From NCBI GenBank assembly GCA_033182465.1, contig CP137326.1:310001-374000 (forward strand): a stretch of DNA of 64,000 nucleotides, read 5' to 3'. Each line of letters opens with the position of its first letter. Positions within the stretch are counted from its first letter, which is position 1. Made by a program: the position numbers and the translations under genes. Below the pieces are notes generated by a model. It was not told where the DNA came from. It saw nothing but the letters and a program-made list of their open reading frames with translations, and did not search any database. This DNA comes from Sanghuangporus weigelae. Its lineage: Eukaryota; Basidiomycota; Agaricomycetes; Hymenochaetales; Hymenochaetaceae. Shown one piece after another: positions 24,744-36,539 of the stretch.

Positions 24744-26084
24744 TGTGAGTTGATGACGGAGGATGGTTTATAGACGAAGATGCAGTAAAGCTATGACTGC
24801 ATCGGTTTATATGCCATGTTTTGCGCAACCAAAAAATAGACTTCAGGATAAAAGTATCATTTCTACTTCCATCAATATCAAGACGCGAGACGTATCATTG
24901 TTGAAGTAGAAATTGCACATCAGAATCAAACGAAGAGAATGAAGGAACCTAATCATGAAGGATGGATATCAAAGAGTAACGCATCAAACAGATTGCAAGA
25001 ATATACATACATTCTTGTTTGCCACCAATAATCAAAACCGCCGCTTGATGTAGATGAGTCCGTCAATCGAAATGTGAAAAAGACGATGACACCTCGAAAA
25101 GATCAGTCTCTAGATGATTTCCGAAATGCAGTAACAAAGCATCCAAGAGATCATTCTTGTCTTATTCAAGATGAAAGCGGTATTCCAGCAGCAGAAATCC
25201 AAACTTGGTTCATCATTTGTGGGCGGAGCTTCTGTCCAGGAGCCAGATTTAACGAGTTCTCAAAAGCGATGAAGAACCGAGCCAGTAATAACATAGAGCG
25301 GAACAAATCAAGATGAGTTTCACTTGCATCAAGTTCCATGTTGGGCGCTAGATGGATTCCATTCTAAATGATACAAGAATTGGAGAATCACGACCAGTGG
25401 GTGAAGAACAAATTCGTATCATGTTCTGTTCGTCAGAGCGGAATGAAGAAAATGCTCCAGACCAGAGAACTTTGATCGCGTTCGACGCACGGACCAGCTT
25501 CAATCAAGTCACATGATCTCACCATTCGAACTCCGGAGTATATAAACCTCTCTCCTCGCTATGATGATCTGCATACTTACCTTGATGGTGCACTCCCCTT
25601 CATGTATTGTATTGGGAGTGTGGGCTTCGGGACTCTTCCATAGCACGGCGACCTTGTCCTCAGAGGGGCCCCGTGGTTTGTATGCGGTTTATGCACCGTC
25701 CGAATATTTTCCTGTCCGACTACGGCCCTCGGGCTGGGTTCCTTTTTTTCGGTTCCTTCAGGTTTCTAACCCTAACCTTATGTATTTACTGTTTCTATGT
25801 AAATAGAAGTCGAGAGATGCATTAATATTGAGGACAGTTCCTTTGATGGCATTGTGTGATGTGTTTCATCCGAGTCGACGCGCTTCCTTCCGCCGCGGAT
25901 GTCTCCACCTTAGATCCACGTACAGGCTATGAACGGATTGTTATCCCGGTCCTCACCGCGTACGAACCTCCTTCATAAACTCATAGACTCCTAGAGAGGC
26001 GGTTCTTCACTCAAACCAAAGACAAAACAAAACACCATCAGTAACAACTACTTTGCTTTCTATCGAGTTTCACCGCGTACTTTG
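24744..26084. other. intergenic with an isolated promoter-like element
   Basis: No gene supported with confidence. A TATAAA at 25541-25546 is followed 15 bases later by an 81-codon frame (25561-25806, MMICILTLMVHSPSC...) that I cannot assign. A 12-base word made of two CTAACC-type units near 25768 resembles telomeric repeat but is too short to mean anything. Confidence 0.35.
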
Positions 26085-27083
26085 ATGGCGCACTCGTATT
26101 ACTCGCCACGTCGCGTTCGCAGTCACTCAGTCTCAGACGTTCCTCAGAGAGTCTCGGCGGATGAGGAACTAGCTGGAGACCTTGAGCAATCAATCTTCAT
26201 TTTCCCGTGTCCAGGATCTAGAACAAGTGGTCGAACGGACATCGACATTGAACCACCCAGTCCATTATCAATCCCCACAGACGCGAGCTTTCCCACCACC
26301 AGTCCGAGCGCGACGAACACGGACGACATATCCAGAGGAAGGCGGATAAGTGACGCGAGCGGATTCTCACAGTGGACGTTCTCGAATTCCGGGCGCAGTG
26401 TGAGCGTGGACACGAGCTTGCGTTCACCGCTTGTCGAAGTGTGGGAGATGTCGGACGACGCGATGGAAAACGAGGATGCGAATGGAGGAGGTACACCAGT
26501 GCCGCCTTCACCTCTGAGGCAACAGCAGCAGCATCAACAACAGCGAATTCCGCTGGGCAGACGACCGTTCCCCAGCCATTTCGTGTTCTCTGACAGGCGC
26601 TTGCAGCTTCACGCACGTAAAAAGAGCTTCATCTCATCTGCGGACAGCTGCAATGGAGCCGCGTCCTCGTTGGACCAGGAAACGCCAGCTCCTAAATACG
26701 CTGATGTGTCACACCTACCCTTTCTCGCCTTCTTCTCTTCACTGCTTTCTATCGAAGACGCGACTGTGCACCTCCTCACACGTTCAACGCCTCCTTACAC
26801 ATCACCTCTCTTTCCAGGGGGTCCTTTACAATCATCAGAATCCTACTCGCCTGACACCATCTTCGACGAAAAACGCGCTCTTTTCGCGTCATCTCCGACA
26901 GCGTCGCTGAAGTCCGGTATGGAAGCTGCCAGCGATCCTTCTATTACATCCAAATCTGTGTTCTCACTTCCAAAGCCTCCACCCGTCCCTGCTCTTCCAT
27001 TCACGTATTTCATGGACTTTGTGAAAGAGTTGTATAGCGCCACTATACCGAAGAAGGTACGATTGGTGGCCAGAGCTGCCTAA
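26085..27083 (+). CDS. uncharacterised disordered protein, single exon
   Basis: A 332-codon frame starting MAHSYYSPRRVRSHSVSD. The first half is low-complexity, rich in S, T and P, with a short glutamine tract (RQQQQHQQQR) near residue 150. A more ordered part follows: YADVSHLPFLAFFSSLLSIED and later the C-terminal YFMDFVKELYSATIPKKVRL, which has a regular hydrophobic pattern and may be a helical interaction segment. No signal peptide or membrane span. I do not recognise it. Support comes from length, a clean start after a 5' leader and coding-like composition. An intron after the last conserved stretch (GTACGATTG at 27057) is possible and would change the last few residues. Confidence 0.6.
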   Translation: MAHSYYSPRRVRSHSVSDVPQRVSADEELAGDLEQSIFIFPCPGSRTSGRTDIDIEPPSPLSIPTDASFPTTSPSATNTDDISRGRRISDASGFSQWTFSNSGRSVSVDTSLRSPLVEVWEMSDDAMENEDANGGGTPVPPSPLRQQQQHQQQRIPLGRRPFPSHFVFSDRRLQLHARKKSFISSADSCNGAASSLDQETPAPKYADVSHLPFLAFFSSLLSIEDATVHLLTRSTPPYTSPLFPGGPLQSSESYSPDTIFDEKRALFASSPTASLKSGMEAASDPSITSKSVFSLPKPPPVPALPFTYFMDFVKELYSATIPKKVRLVARAA

Positions 27084-27541
27084 TCTTCATATTACTACAG
27101 CGTGTATACATATTGCCTTACATCTGTGCCATTCGCCTCTACTCATTGTGACTGATCGCGTATAGATACAAATTAATGTATTTGTCTTCGAGTGAATTGG
27201 ATCGGAAAAGAGCGATTTATTGCAAAGTAGTTCACGATCCGATAGTGTGAGTGTATGCGTATGATGTAATGTGATTACTCGGAGTAGGCCGGAAATGCTT
27301 TGTCAGCTTATCGTAAGCGGTTGTGTCCATTTCTTTGCTCCGGTCGCGCCCATTACGACGACAAACTCCCGTCTCACTTTCCATTGCTCCGTCGTCCTTA
27401 CTCTCGCCCGTGCACAACTGGCGACTCTCAGATAATACGCTCTCTTGGTCTGCAAGCGACCACAACGAGGGCTTCGTTCACGTAGGAAAGCAACAATCAA
27501 AAACATAGTAATTTTGTTGTGCTGAGGAGGGAACGAAAAAG
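27084..27541. other. intergenic, FZO1 promoter region
   Basis: No gene seen. Frames on both strands are short and unpatterned. The last 60 bases form the A-rich leader before the FZO1 start. Confidence 0.4.
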
Positions 27542-30206
27542 ATGGCACAGGCCTATTTGCATCAGAAGACCGCTTCTTCTCCCCTCGCTTCTCCCATCCT
27601 TGAGGCTGGTATGGCCGAGAAGCAAATCAACGCGGAGAACGTACAGGAGGCTTTCATTAATCTTAAGAACGGGTGAGCGATTAGACAGCGTGTTTTGCGC
27701 GTGGAAGGAGCTCTTTGGCTGACCGTGGAGTTTTCGTCGTAGTCTTCTTCATGCCATCGACGACACCAAGTCCATCTTGAACAACTTCCGCGAGTTCACC
27801 AAGAACGAATGGGTTATCCGATACCCTGCCTTTGGGGACGAGGCTCCAAAGGATGCACAGGAGGCGCCGCTTAAGCGTCCATCGTTGATGCGCAGGTCGA
27901 TGACGTTCCTGGATGACCCAAGCACCGAGACGGAAGTTATCCTGACGAGTCGCAAGGGCCAGTCCCGGTCATTGTCTTTGGCGTCGGTAAAAGATGCTCG
28001 CGAGGAGGACGTGGCCAGCGAGGTAGCCAGTTTCGGGTCGTCCAAGGCAGACCTTGGTCTTCGTGTCTTGCATCTCGATCTCAAGATGGGTCACTATGGA
28101 TCGTCTTCTACGGCTCAATCTCTCGCCTCGCAGCTTGAGAAGGATTCCATTGCCAGACTTCTCGTCGAAAAGATGGGGGCCGCGTTGAAGCATGTCGACA
28201 AGCTGCGCATTCGCGTACTGGATACGTCGTCGAAGGTTCTTATCACTGGTGATCTGAACGCTGGAAAGTCGACTTTGGTCAACGCTCTTCTGCGCCGTGA
28301 GGTCATGCCTGTTGATCAACAGCCATGCACGACCGCCTTCTGTGAGGTTCACGATGCAGCCGAAAACGACGGAAAGGAGGAGGTACACGTTCTGACAGTG
28401 TCGGACGCGACTATGTACTCGCCGAAGGACGAGCGGACTTACACACGGATGAGTCTTGAGGACCTCGATGATCTTATCTCGGACAATGAAGATAGCCAAC
28501 AGATGGTCAAGGTCTACATTAATGATCCTCGCCAGACAGCCGAGTCGTTCCTCAACAACGGCATCGTCGATATCTCACTCATCGACGCTCCTGGTCTGAA
28601 CCGCGACAGTGTCAAGACTACCGAGCTCTTTGCTCGTCAGGAGGAGATCGATGTCGTCGTTTTCGTCGTCTCTGCTGAAAACCATTTCACTCTGTCGGCA
28701 CGTGAGTTCCTCGAGAACGCCAGTAAAGAGAAAGCGTATCTGTTCATCGTCGTGAACAAGTTCGAGAGTATCCGGAACAAGGAGAAGTGCAAGAGGCGTG
28801 TCCTCGAACAGATCAAGGAACTCAGCCCCCGTACGTATGAAGATAATGCGGACCTCGTGCATTTCGTGGATTCTGCCTCCGTGCTTGGGGTGCATCCCTC
28901 TAGTCCGGCGTTCGGGTCTCTTGAGTCGTCACTCCGCTCATTCGTCCTTCTCAAGAGGACAAAGTCGAAGCTTCACCCAGCTGCGACGTACCTCACGCAC
29001 TTGCTTGCTGACATGGATCTCCTTGCGGGCTCAAACGCGATCCTTGCGAAGGCTGAGCTGGAGAAGGCACGAGACGACCTCAGTCGTGCCCGACCTGTGC
29101 TCGAAAAGATGAAGAATGGTCGTTCGGGACTTGAGGAGAGCTTGGAGCAGGTGGAGGAGGACAAGACCGTTAAAGCGAGCCTCTCTACGACGGATACGCT
29201 TTCGAAGGCACTTGATCGTGTTGGTTCAGGAGAGTTGGCCGTGGAGAACACGATCATCTCCTTGCCTACTTACCCAGGCCTCCTTCGGATTTGGGACTAT
29301 GTCCATGATGTCCGCAAGGCGTTGCTCGCGAGCCTTGATGCAGCTGTCAAACTTGCGGAGGATGAGACACGTATGTTGACTACGGAGGGTGTCAAAGATA
29401 TCAATGCGCTGGGTGACCGATTCTTGCCTGAGGGTGTTGAGCGTTCGCGTCGCGTGTTCATGCCTGAAGCGATGTTCGCGCGTCACCACTCTGGGAGAAA
29501 TGGCAGAGCCCGCCGAGGTTCGAATGGCGCTATCGTCGCAGGTGGCCTCTACGGACTTGGTATTGGCCTCGTTCAGCGACCAGATCTCCTCGAACCATCC
29601 TTCTTGGATATATTCGATGTCACCCACCACTACCACACGTATTTCGGGCAAAGCGACTCCAAAGACCTCGTCGTATCCGACAAAGACGACGAACATATCG
29701 GAAGTGCTCTGGGTATCATGTCCATTGCTCTTGGTGGTTTGAGCATGGTCGGTGGTAAGGCCCTGGGAGTTACGAGCATCATCGAAGGCGCCTCAAGACT
29801 CTCAGACCTCTTCGGAAATGAAACAGCACGAAAATGGGCTGCACCGGTCTTGGGAGCGGTCACAATCGGCCTCGGCGTATACCTCGTCATCGAACTCCCA
29901 TCGAGCGTTCCGCGAACAGTTGGAAGACGTGTCCGTGCTGCGCTGATCCGGGCAGACGAGAAGTCAGGCGTGACGTTTGTAGGCGCACATGCGTCGCGCG
30001 TCGCGCGTGAGACGCGCAAGGTTCTCAGGCTCGCTGCGTACGAGCAGCGGGAGCGGTTCCGGGCTGCGATGGAGAGCAGCGTGCGGGAGGTGCAGAGCGC
30101 TGAGAGGATCGAGCACCAGGCCGGGAAGGCCCTTGCGTGGTTCGATGACGTGCAAATTCGGACTGGGAACGTTCGGAAGGAGGTTGAGGCTATTGGCGAT
30201 TTGTAA
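27542..30206 (+). CDS. FZO1: mitofusin, outer-membrane fusion GTPase
   Basis: Dynamin-related GTPase that tethers and fuses mitochondrial outer membranes. Exon 1 (27542-27672, MAQAYLHQKTASSPL...) joins exon 2 (27743-30206) in frame to give 864 residues, the usual size. GTPase motifs are G1 GDLNAGKST near residue 210, G2 threonine in QQPCTTAFCEV, G3 DAPGLNRDS and G4 VNKFESI. A helical region with coiled-coil character follows (LEKARDDLSRARPVLEKM). Two membrane-embedded stretches lie at SALGIMSIALGGLSMVGGKA and WAAPVLGAVTIGLGVYLVI, and the C-terminal heptad helix contains RVARETRKVLRLAAYEQRE. The insert DLGLRVLHLDLKMG before the GTPase domain is typical of fungal Fzo1. Only one intron, unlike most genes here. 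Confidence 0.96.
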
Positions 30207-31374
30207 CCGCGCTCTATATGGCGAGGCGATTCGTTCATTCGTTCTCGGTTGGTCGGCTTTCATCGTAAAGAATATGGTTTTATTCGATAATATGCATCCC
30301 CGTTTTACTCTCTTCCGTCGCTTCATCCTTTCGTCACCTTCGTCTTTCAATGTATGTGCGGATAGCACTGTCACATCCAAAGCAATCAATCAATCAAACG
30401 CTTGCCATCGTCGTCGTCAGTTGACAACGCTGAGACCCGACGCAGGCTTTTCACGTCGGATATTTCCTTTCGATTTCTTCTCTTTCTGTCTTATTGCAAA
30501 TATCTTTTATCCTTGTCTTAATGTTTGTCCATATTCAAGTCCTGAACCGAAAACCCAACGATCCTTTCTTTATTTTTTCTTAGATGAGCTGCGGTGAAGT
30601 GCTTGACGAAAGGCAAGCACTGATCTCTACTTATGATATGTACATACATAAGTACAAAAATGATGATGATGACGATTTGTAATGGTCCACACATATGGAT
30701 ACAAGAATGCAGAAAAAAAAAGTGGGTGCTCTCCCAAACGAGAAGTTAACTGCCCAAAGCAGGAGAACGTCAGCAGAATCATGATCGTTAGTACACATCG
30801 TAACGACTTTGTTGACAAGATGAATGAACAATACGTACTGATGTGATATCTGCAGGCAATGCAGCGCTGCAATCGCGGCGTGAACACGCTCGATTGATGT
30901 AAGGCTTGAATCATGATTATCAAGCCCCACGGCATTCATAGCATTCACCAGTTCTCATGTCGACTATCATGCTGATTCTTGATGTTGGAGCTTTGATATC
31001 GAGGGTCAAGTCGTAAGCAACACTTACGTTAGTCAAAACGAGACTGGATGGACTCAAAGTCGAGTTACAAAGCAAGGCTGATTGATGATCTGTCTGTATC
31101 TGCGTCGACAAGGAACTACGACGCCATCTATCTTGGAGGCGCGTGTGTGCGTGTAATACGATACGCGTCCGAAGGTCTCGCCGAGAACGGGTTTGAGTAT
31201 ACTGCGTCCAGACGAGCATCGACTAGATTCGAGTCAGTCAAACGATCTACAGTCCCAAATCCTACCAAAGAACTTCTGTCCGCACAGCGTAAAAAGGACA
31301 CGCTGCAATGCAACGCAATAGACAAGCTAGACATGACGTCGAATTAGATCTTCCTGCGTACAAAGGATGCAGCA
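30207..31374. other. intergenic, 3' flank of FZO1
   Basis: No gene supported. T-rich 3' UTR to about 30590, then mixed sequence with an ATGATGATGATGAC run near 30660. A 99-codon forward frame at 31048-31347 has no recognisable motif. Confidence 0.35.
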
Positions 31375-31763
31375 TATGCAGTCCAGTTTAATCCAGAGAC
31401 TGACCCAGTCCGGACCCATATGAACCACGTATGAGCCTAAGGCACCCGACAAGTGAGTATCACTGTGCCAGATCGTCGAAAGTTATCCGGTCCTGCTCGA
31501 AATGGTCAAGATTTGGTTTGGTTTGGATATACCAGGCCGAAGAACATTGGACTTGATCGAGAGCTACCCAGTCCGGTTTGAAATGGCGTCAAATAGACGA
31601 TCGGACAGATAAACGTCGAGCCCGTGGTGTGAGATTGTAAGACGCGACATTAATCCGTGTGTAAAATCCAACAACTGAGTTCAGGAAGTCCTGTTCTGAC
31701 CCAGTTTGTGACGCTGCTCTCATTATCAAGCTCTTGTCAGTTCAAAGGGGTTCCATAGTCTCC
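31375..31763. repeat. diverged tandem element, copy A
   Basis: First of two head-to-tail copies offset by about 395 bases. Matching words with copy B include AGTTTAATCCAG, GACCCAGTCCGG, TATGAACCA, TAAGGCACCCGA, GCCAGATCGTCGA, CCAGTCCGGTTTGAAATGG and, more weakly, AACTGAGTTC and CTTGTCAGTTC. The first 220 bases match best. Indels move the offset from 395 to about 428 and back to 415. There is no open frame and no terminal inverted repeat that I could find. Confidence 0.7.
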
Positions 31764-31769
31764 TTGGAT

Positions 31770-32165
31770 ATATGTAGTTCGGTTTAATCCAGGACTGGCC
31801 CAGTCCGGGTCCTTATGAACCATCTACACGCCTTAGGCACCCGATCAGAGACTATCACGATGCCAGATCGTCGATAACGATCCAGTCCGGTTTGAAATGG
31901 TCAGAATATTAATGTGGATTGGATTGGATATGTCAGGACGGAGAGAGTTAAAGCTGATCGAGAGCACTCCAGCCCAGATTGAAGTGACGTCAAACAAACA
32001 TGCGGTTAATCCTGGATAAGAGCGACGGGACGTTGATTCGTCTGCAGAGTGCAGGTAGGAAGTCGACTCGACGTACATATCGTCCAGGATGCATCGAAAT
32101 AACTGAGCTCGAGAATTCCTTGTGTTTGAAATACTGCTAGCATTATGCTTATCAGTTCGGCAAAT
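31770..32165. repeat. diverged tandem element, copy B
   Basis: Second copy, starting six or seven bases after copy A ends. It has GGTTTAATCCAGG, GGCCCAGTCCGGG, TATGAACCA, TTAGGCACCCGA, GCCAGATCGTCGA and GATTGGATTGGATAT in place of the GGTTTGGTTTGGATAT of copy A. Similarity fades after about 32165, and no third copy was seen on either side. Function unknown: it could be an old non-autonomous element or a duplicated regulatory or non-coding RNA segment. Confidence 0.7.
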
Positions 32166-33295
32166 CCTCATTGACTAATAGTTGAACTCATACAGAGCAC
32201 CGACGAGCCCCCTGTGTTCGAGAAGCGGACATAAGTTAAGCTCATGCCAAGTTCTGTCTTCGTAGTCAAGTTCTCCTCCGCATCCAGGCTTCTTTGACAA
32301 GACATGGTAAATCCGCAGGAATCTCGAGGTCAACAGAGAGAGATGAGCATCCTCGAACAGAATATTTCCTTAAGCATCGGAAGTCGAGCCGGCACGGACC
32401 TATAGTTCTTCCACGCTGAGGAGCCGGGATGACAGTTTGAACTGAGAACCGGCTACACGAGGCTTGAGGAAGACAAAGAGCTGTAGACAGCGCCCGATCC
32501 TCTATGAACATCCATACGAATGCGGAATAAACAGTGCTGTAGAATTGAACGAGCGTGCCTGCTCAATTTTACTCCGAAGAAGATAAAAATACGCTTTTTT
32601 TGTTTGTGTTTATTTTGATGTGAAGATGAGAATATCGCGCGTACCTTGTTCTTTCGCATCTCCTGGGAGACCGACGATAAATTCTATCTGGACATCTTCC
32701 AATCTGATCCTGTAGCAATTCAATTTGCTCCGCAAATGGAGAAGCAACGGCACCGAGAGTTTGAAACGGCACTCTGAGTTTTTTATGTTCGCAAGAATAA
32801 GTTAGGAAAGAAATGCGCCACATGCACAGACATAGGGTTTCCACGTGAATTGTCGTCAGGCATATGTGCTGTGAGATATTGGAAATGATTGATATCGTGA
32901 ACATGAGAGGCTGCACAGCTACGCGACAAACAAGCGGTTTTCTTGCGTAGTGACGATCGTCGATGGAGAGAAATATCGAAATAGCCACTGGGAATTAGAC
33001 AGCTTGACACAAAGACGGGATGCAACTTCGCAAACGTCCATCGAGCGAATCCTCTTCCTAAGATGCGACAACTTACAGCGAAATTCGACCGATCAAGTGT
33101 GCCTCGAGTGTTGAATTGCCGAATTGCGCAGGTGGCTTCGGGTCCCTTGCCAACGAGTGGTGGATCAATAGAGGCCCGGATCAACATCGACAACAACGCC
33201 TGAGATGCGGCATCCTCGCCAATCCTGGCCTTTCTTCTCCCACGTGCCGTACGCATACATAAATGCAGACACAAAACACACAAAGAGCCCATCGT
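32166..33295. other. intergenic, possible isolated reverse-strand exon
   Basis: No gene supported. On the reverse strand around 32655-32730 a frame reads RLEDVQIEFIVGLPGDAKEQ just before a GTACGC donor-like word, which looks protein-like but has no identified partners. Confidence 0.3.
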
Positions 33296-33372
33296 ATCTT
33301 TTCTCTCTCCCTCTATCTTCCTTCCGCTTACTTCCTTCCTTTCCCTCTACCTTTTTTCTTTTGATTCTTTCA
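33296..33372 (+). promoter_or_regulatory. pyrimidine tract of the secreted-protein gene
   Basis: About 75 bases of almost pure C and T, ending TTCTTTCAG, 140 bases before the start codon at 33510. CT-rich tracts like this mark transcription starts of highly expressed fungal genes. The CAG end also allows a 5' UTR intron. Confidence 0.45.
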
Positions 33373-33509
33373 GTACACTTTTTATACGCTGAGCGTATCG
33401 CCTTCTGCTGCATCCAGACAGCTCTCCAACTCGAACTCGACAGGCTCGCTCATTCATTAGGGACTTCAAACTTGACTGGCTCATTCTTTAATCAAAATTA
33501 ATCCGAAAT

Positions 33510-35229
33510 ATGAAATTCGTTGACACGATCTGCCTTGCTGCGCTTGTTGCGTCAGTTGCCGCAGCGCCTTTGGGTGCTGTGAAGCGTCAGGACGGAAGCT
33601 TTGACGGTCTCTCGTTCGAGCAGATTGACGCTCTTACTCCACCATTCGGCCACGATGCGAATGTCAACCCGACAGGGACGGGAGATTGCGACGGTGCCGT
33701 GAACGGCGCAAACGGTCAACCAATCAAAGTTCCGTGCGCTTGCCCACCAGACCGCACAACCTTCATCAATGTAATTCTATTTCTTTTATTTGTCATCAAA
33801 TGTAAAAAGATTAATGAAGAATCATGTTTTCATCACCGTTTAGAGCCTCATTGGGAACCTTAACGCGGGACATGTTGTGAATAACCCAAGTGTGGGTATC
33901 TCGTTCCCGTCGGACAACTCTGTCCCTTCCATCCAAGCGCGTTTCAATGCCGCGTCGGTCACGCTCCAGAACTTGAACGGAGCCGGTAAAGGATGCCCTC
34001 AGGTATCTACGACATGGACGGCTCAGTTGAATGCGATCGTTTCTGGTGCTTCGACCAGCAGTGCACCTGTGGCTACTTCTCCTGCTGCTCCAGCGGCTCC
34101 CGAAGCTCCAGCTCCGGCTCCCTCAAGTACCGATGCTCCAGTTCCTACCAGCACTGCATCCTCAGGTGCCGGCTTCGATGGTCTATCGTTCCAGCAGATT
34201 GATTCTTTGACCCCGCCGTTTGGTCATGATGCGAACGTTAACCCAACCGGAACTGGAGATTGTGATGGTGCCGTGAACGGCGCGAACGGTCAACCAATTA
34301 AGGTCCCGTGCGCTTGCCCTCCGGATCGCACAACTTTCATCAACGTAAGTAATTTTCATATCTTCTTATCATCAAAGGGAGCATTTTTCTTATTATCTCC
34401 ATTTTTTTAAATCTTTCAGAGCCTCATCGGGAACCTTAACGCCGGACACGTCGTGAACAATCCAAGCGTGGGCATCTCCTTCCCAACGGACGGCTCCACC
34501 CCTTCCATCCAAGCGCGATTCAACGCCGCGTCAGTCACGCTCCAGAACCTCAACGGTGCAGGCAAAGGATGCCCACAAGCATCCACAACATGGACCGCAC
34601 AGCTGAATGCAATCCTCTCCGGCGCTTCGACGAGCGTCGCCCCCGCCGCATCAGCACCTACAAACGTTGGTATCGCCGCACCCGCAAGCAGCACTACAGC
34701 AGCAGCGGCTCCAGCTGCCACGGGCGCCAACGGCCTCTCGGTCGCCCAGATCGACGCACTCGCCCCGGATCTGGGCTTCACCGCCGGCGTAAACCCGACT
34801 GGAACCGGCGATTGCGACGGAGCGGTCAATGGTGCAGACGGCAAGCCCATCAAGGTACCCTGCTCGTGCCCGCCTGCGCGTGATGTATTCATTCAGGTAA
34901 ATTTTTCTTTTCTTCTTCCCTCCGTCTCATATCTTTATGATTTCCATTGTTCTAATTTTATCTCTTTACCATTATTCTTGTATTACCGTATCCATCATCT
35001 GAACTAACCAATATCTGTTTTATAGTCCCTCGCGCAGGACATCGCCGCTGGCCACGCAGTGAACAACCCAAGCGTAGCTGTATCCTTCCCGACAGACGAC
35101 TCCAAGCAGTCGCAGATCACGCGTATCCAGTCCTCCCTCGTCGCGCTGCAGAACTTGAACGGAGCGGGTAAAGGTTGTCCGGCTGCTAGTACGACACTCT
35201 CGGCGCAACTCAAGGCGCTCACTGGGTGA
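33510..35229 (+). CDS. secreted protein of three tandem four-cysteine domains
   Basis: Begins with a signal peptide (MKFVDTICLAALVASVAAAP) and a KR site that suits Kex2 processing. Three copies of one domain of roughly 105-110 residues follow, joined by serine/proline/alanine-rich linkers. Each copy runs LSxxQIDxLxPxxG, NPTGTGDCDGAVNG, a VPCxCPP core, AGHxVNNPSV, SFPxD, LQNLNGAGKGCP and ends near LNAI or LKAL. There are four cysteines per copy (GDCDG, PCxC, KGCP), probably two disulfides. Each copy is cut by an intron at the same codon position (after FIN, FIN and FIQ, before SL). Repeats 1 and 2 are about 95 percent identical in protein, while repeat 3 is more distant. I recall similar single-domain secreted proteins of unknown function in fungi. 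No catalytic motif seen. Stop at 35227-35229. Confidence 0.88.
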
Positions 35230-36539
35230 TTGTTAGTGAGAGAAACTTAAAGCGCTGTTGAAGTCGTAGTATGTGTACAATGTTGTAAAGACGGATACCC
35301 TTACCCTAGTTCTTCTGCGTTCTCTGTGCGATTTGCTTTCGGATTGATTGATTGATACCTGACTATGTAGCTGAGTTGCTAATGCTTCTTCGTTTTGGAT
35401 TTTCTACTTTTTTTTTCGCCGCTTCCTTCTTTAATTCCCTGGATACTGGATGCATGTAGTCATTCGCGACACAAATTACATTCGTTTCTAAAAAAAATTG
35501 AAATAAATCGATATCGATTTAATTTTCTGTGTTGTGAAAGTTGAAATCACGTGTATGAACACGTAAATTAGGGACAAACAACTCGTTGACGCGACCCGCG
35601 TAAACTTCATCGTCCTGCGACTTGTCGTGTCGCCGGACACGCCATTCGACCAATATCAGCCATTTGCTCGCAGATAGCGCTTGGATCTTTAAGCACTCAG
35701 GACTACTGTTCGACCAAAAACTGTCCGGTGGATAATGATTTCGCTGCGGAGCTTGAAGATCAAGTTGGGTTTGAATACTATGCGATCAATCGAAAATTTC
35801 GCATTAAGTGGTTTACCATGAAGAGCAAGAGCGGCAGCTATCTGCGAACGTCGAACTGGGTCGTTCGTTGACAAAGTGAATCTGACGATGGTTCTCTGCG
35901 ATCGAGTCGGATTCGGAGATACCAGAAAGTAGCGGATGCGCAGTGATAAGGTTATTTCTGGCGGGATTCCCATAACGGTCTGTACGTGTATTTATGTACG
36001 GATGCACAACGGGTTTACTGGTACTCGCTTGCACGCTGACTTCCGCAAGCGGTTTCTCATGGATTACTCGGGAACACGACCGTTCCGGACACGGCTGACG
36101 GCGACGTCGTGCATCGCGTATCGTGCCGCCGAGCCGCTACTGGGCTAAGGCAGCTGTGCAGAGCCGTTTCCAACCGGATTCGGGCTCAGCTGTCTGTGGG
36201 CATGGGCATATATATGTACAGTATGTCACATGATGGCATCATGGACATAAGGCCACACGTCCGGCTGCTAAGAGTAGTGCTACTGCTACGACGTTCATGT
36301 CCGTCCTGACCGAAGTTCTCAGACGTTCTGACTACTTACATGCAATCCGCATATCCGGTCTGTCTTCCTTTGACTCTTCTTCTCTCCTGCTCTCGGCGCC
36401 CGCGGTGGTTTGTCTTCCGGTGCTTCGTCCTACTTAAAGCTCATGAGTATTACTGACGCGGACGTTTTCGCATTTGCCCTTACCTCCCGGATCTCTCGCT
36501 CTTTCCCCCTCCTCGCCCTCCTGTATTGACGACGACAAT
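35230..36539. other. intergenic
   Basis: No gene supported. Contains an 18-base perfect palindrome at 35504-35521 (TAAATCGATATCGATTTA), a short hairpin word ACGTGT-atga-ACACGT near 35551, and a CATGATG-G-CATCATG inverted repeat near 36230. The last 100 bases are a CT-rich leader. Confidence 0.4.

Noticed and set aside
25767-25780. Telomere-like CTAACCCTAACC word
   Set aside because: Only two units, within ordinary unique sequence; expected by chance and not evidence of a chromosome end or fusion.
27969-30238. Several 100-200 codon reverse frames inside FZO1
   Set aside because: All lie opposite the single long mitofusin exon and have no protein family pattern.
35504-35521. 18-base perfect palindrome TAAATCGATATCGATTTA
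   Set aside because: Lies in AT-rich intergenic DNA; without conservation it cannot be told from chance.
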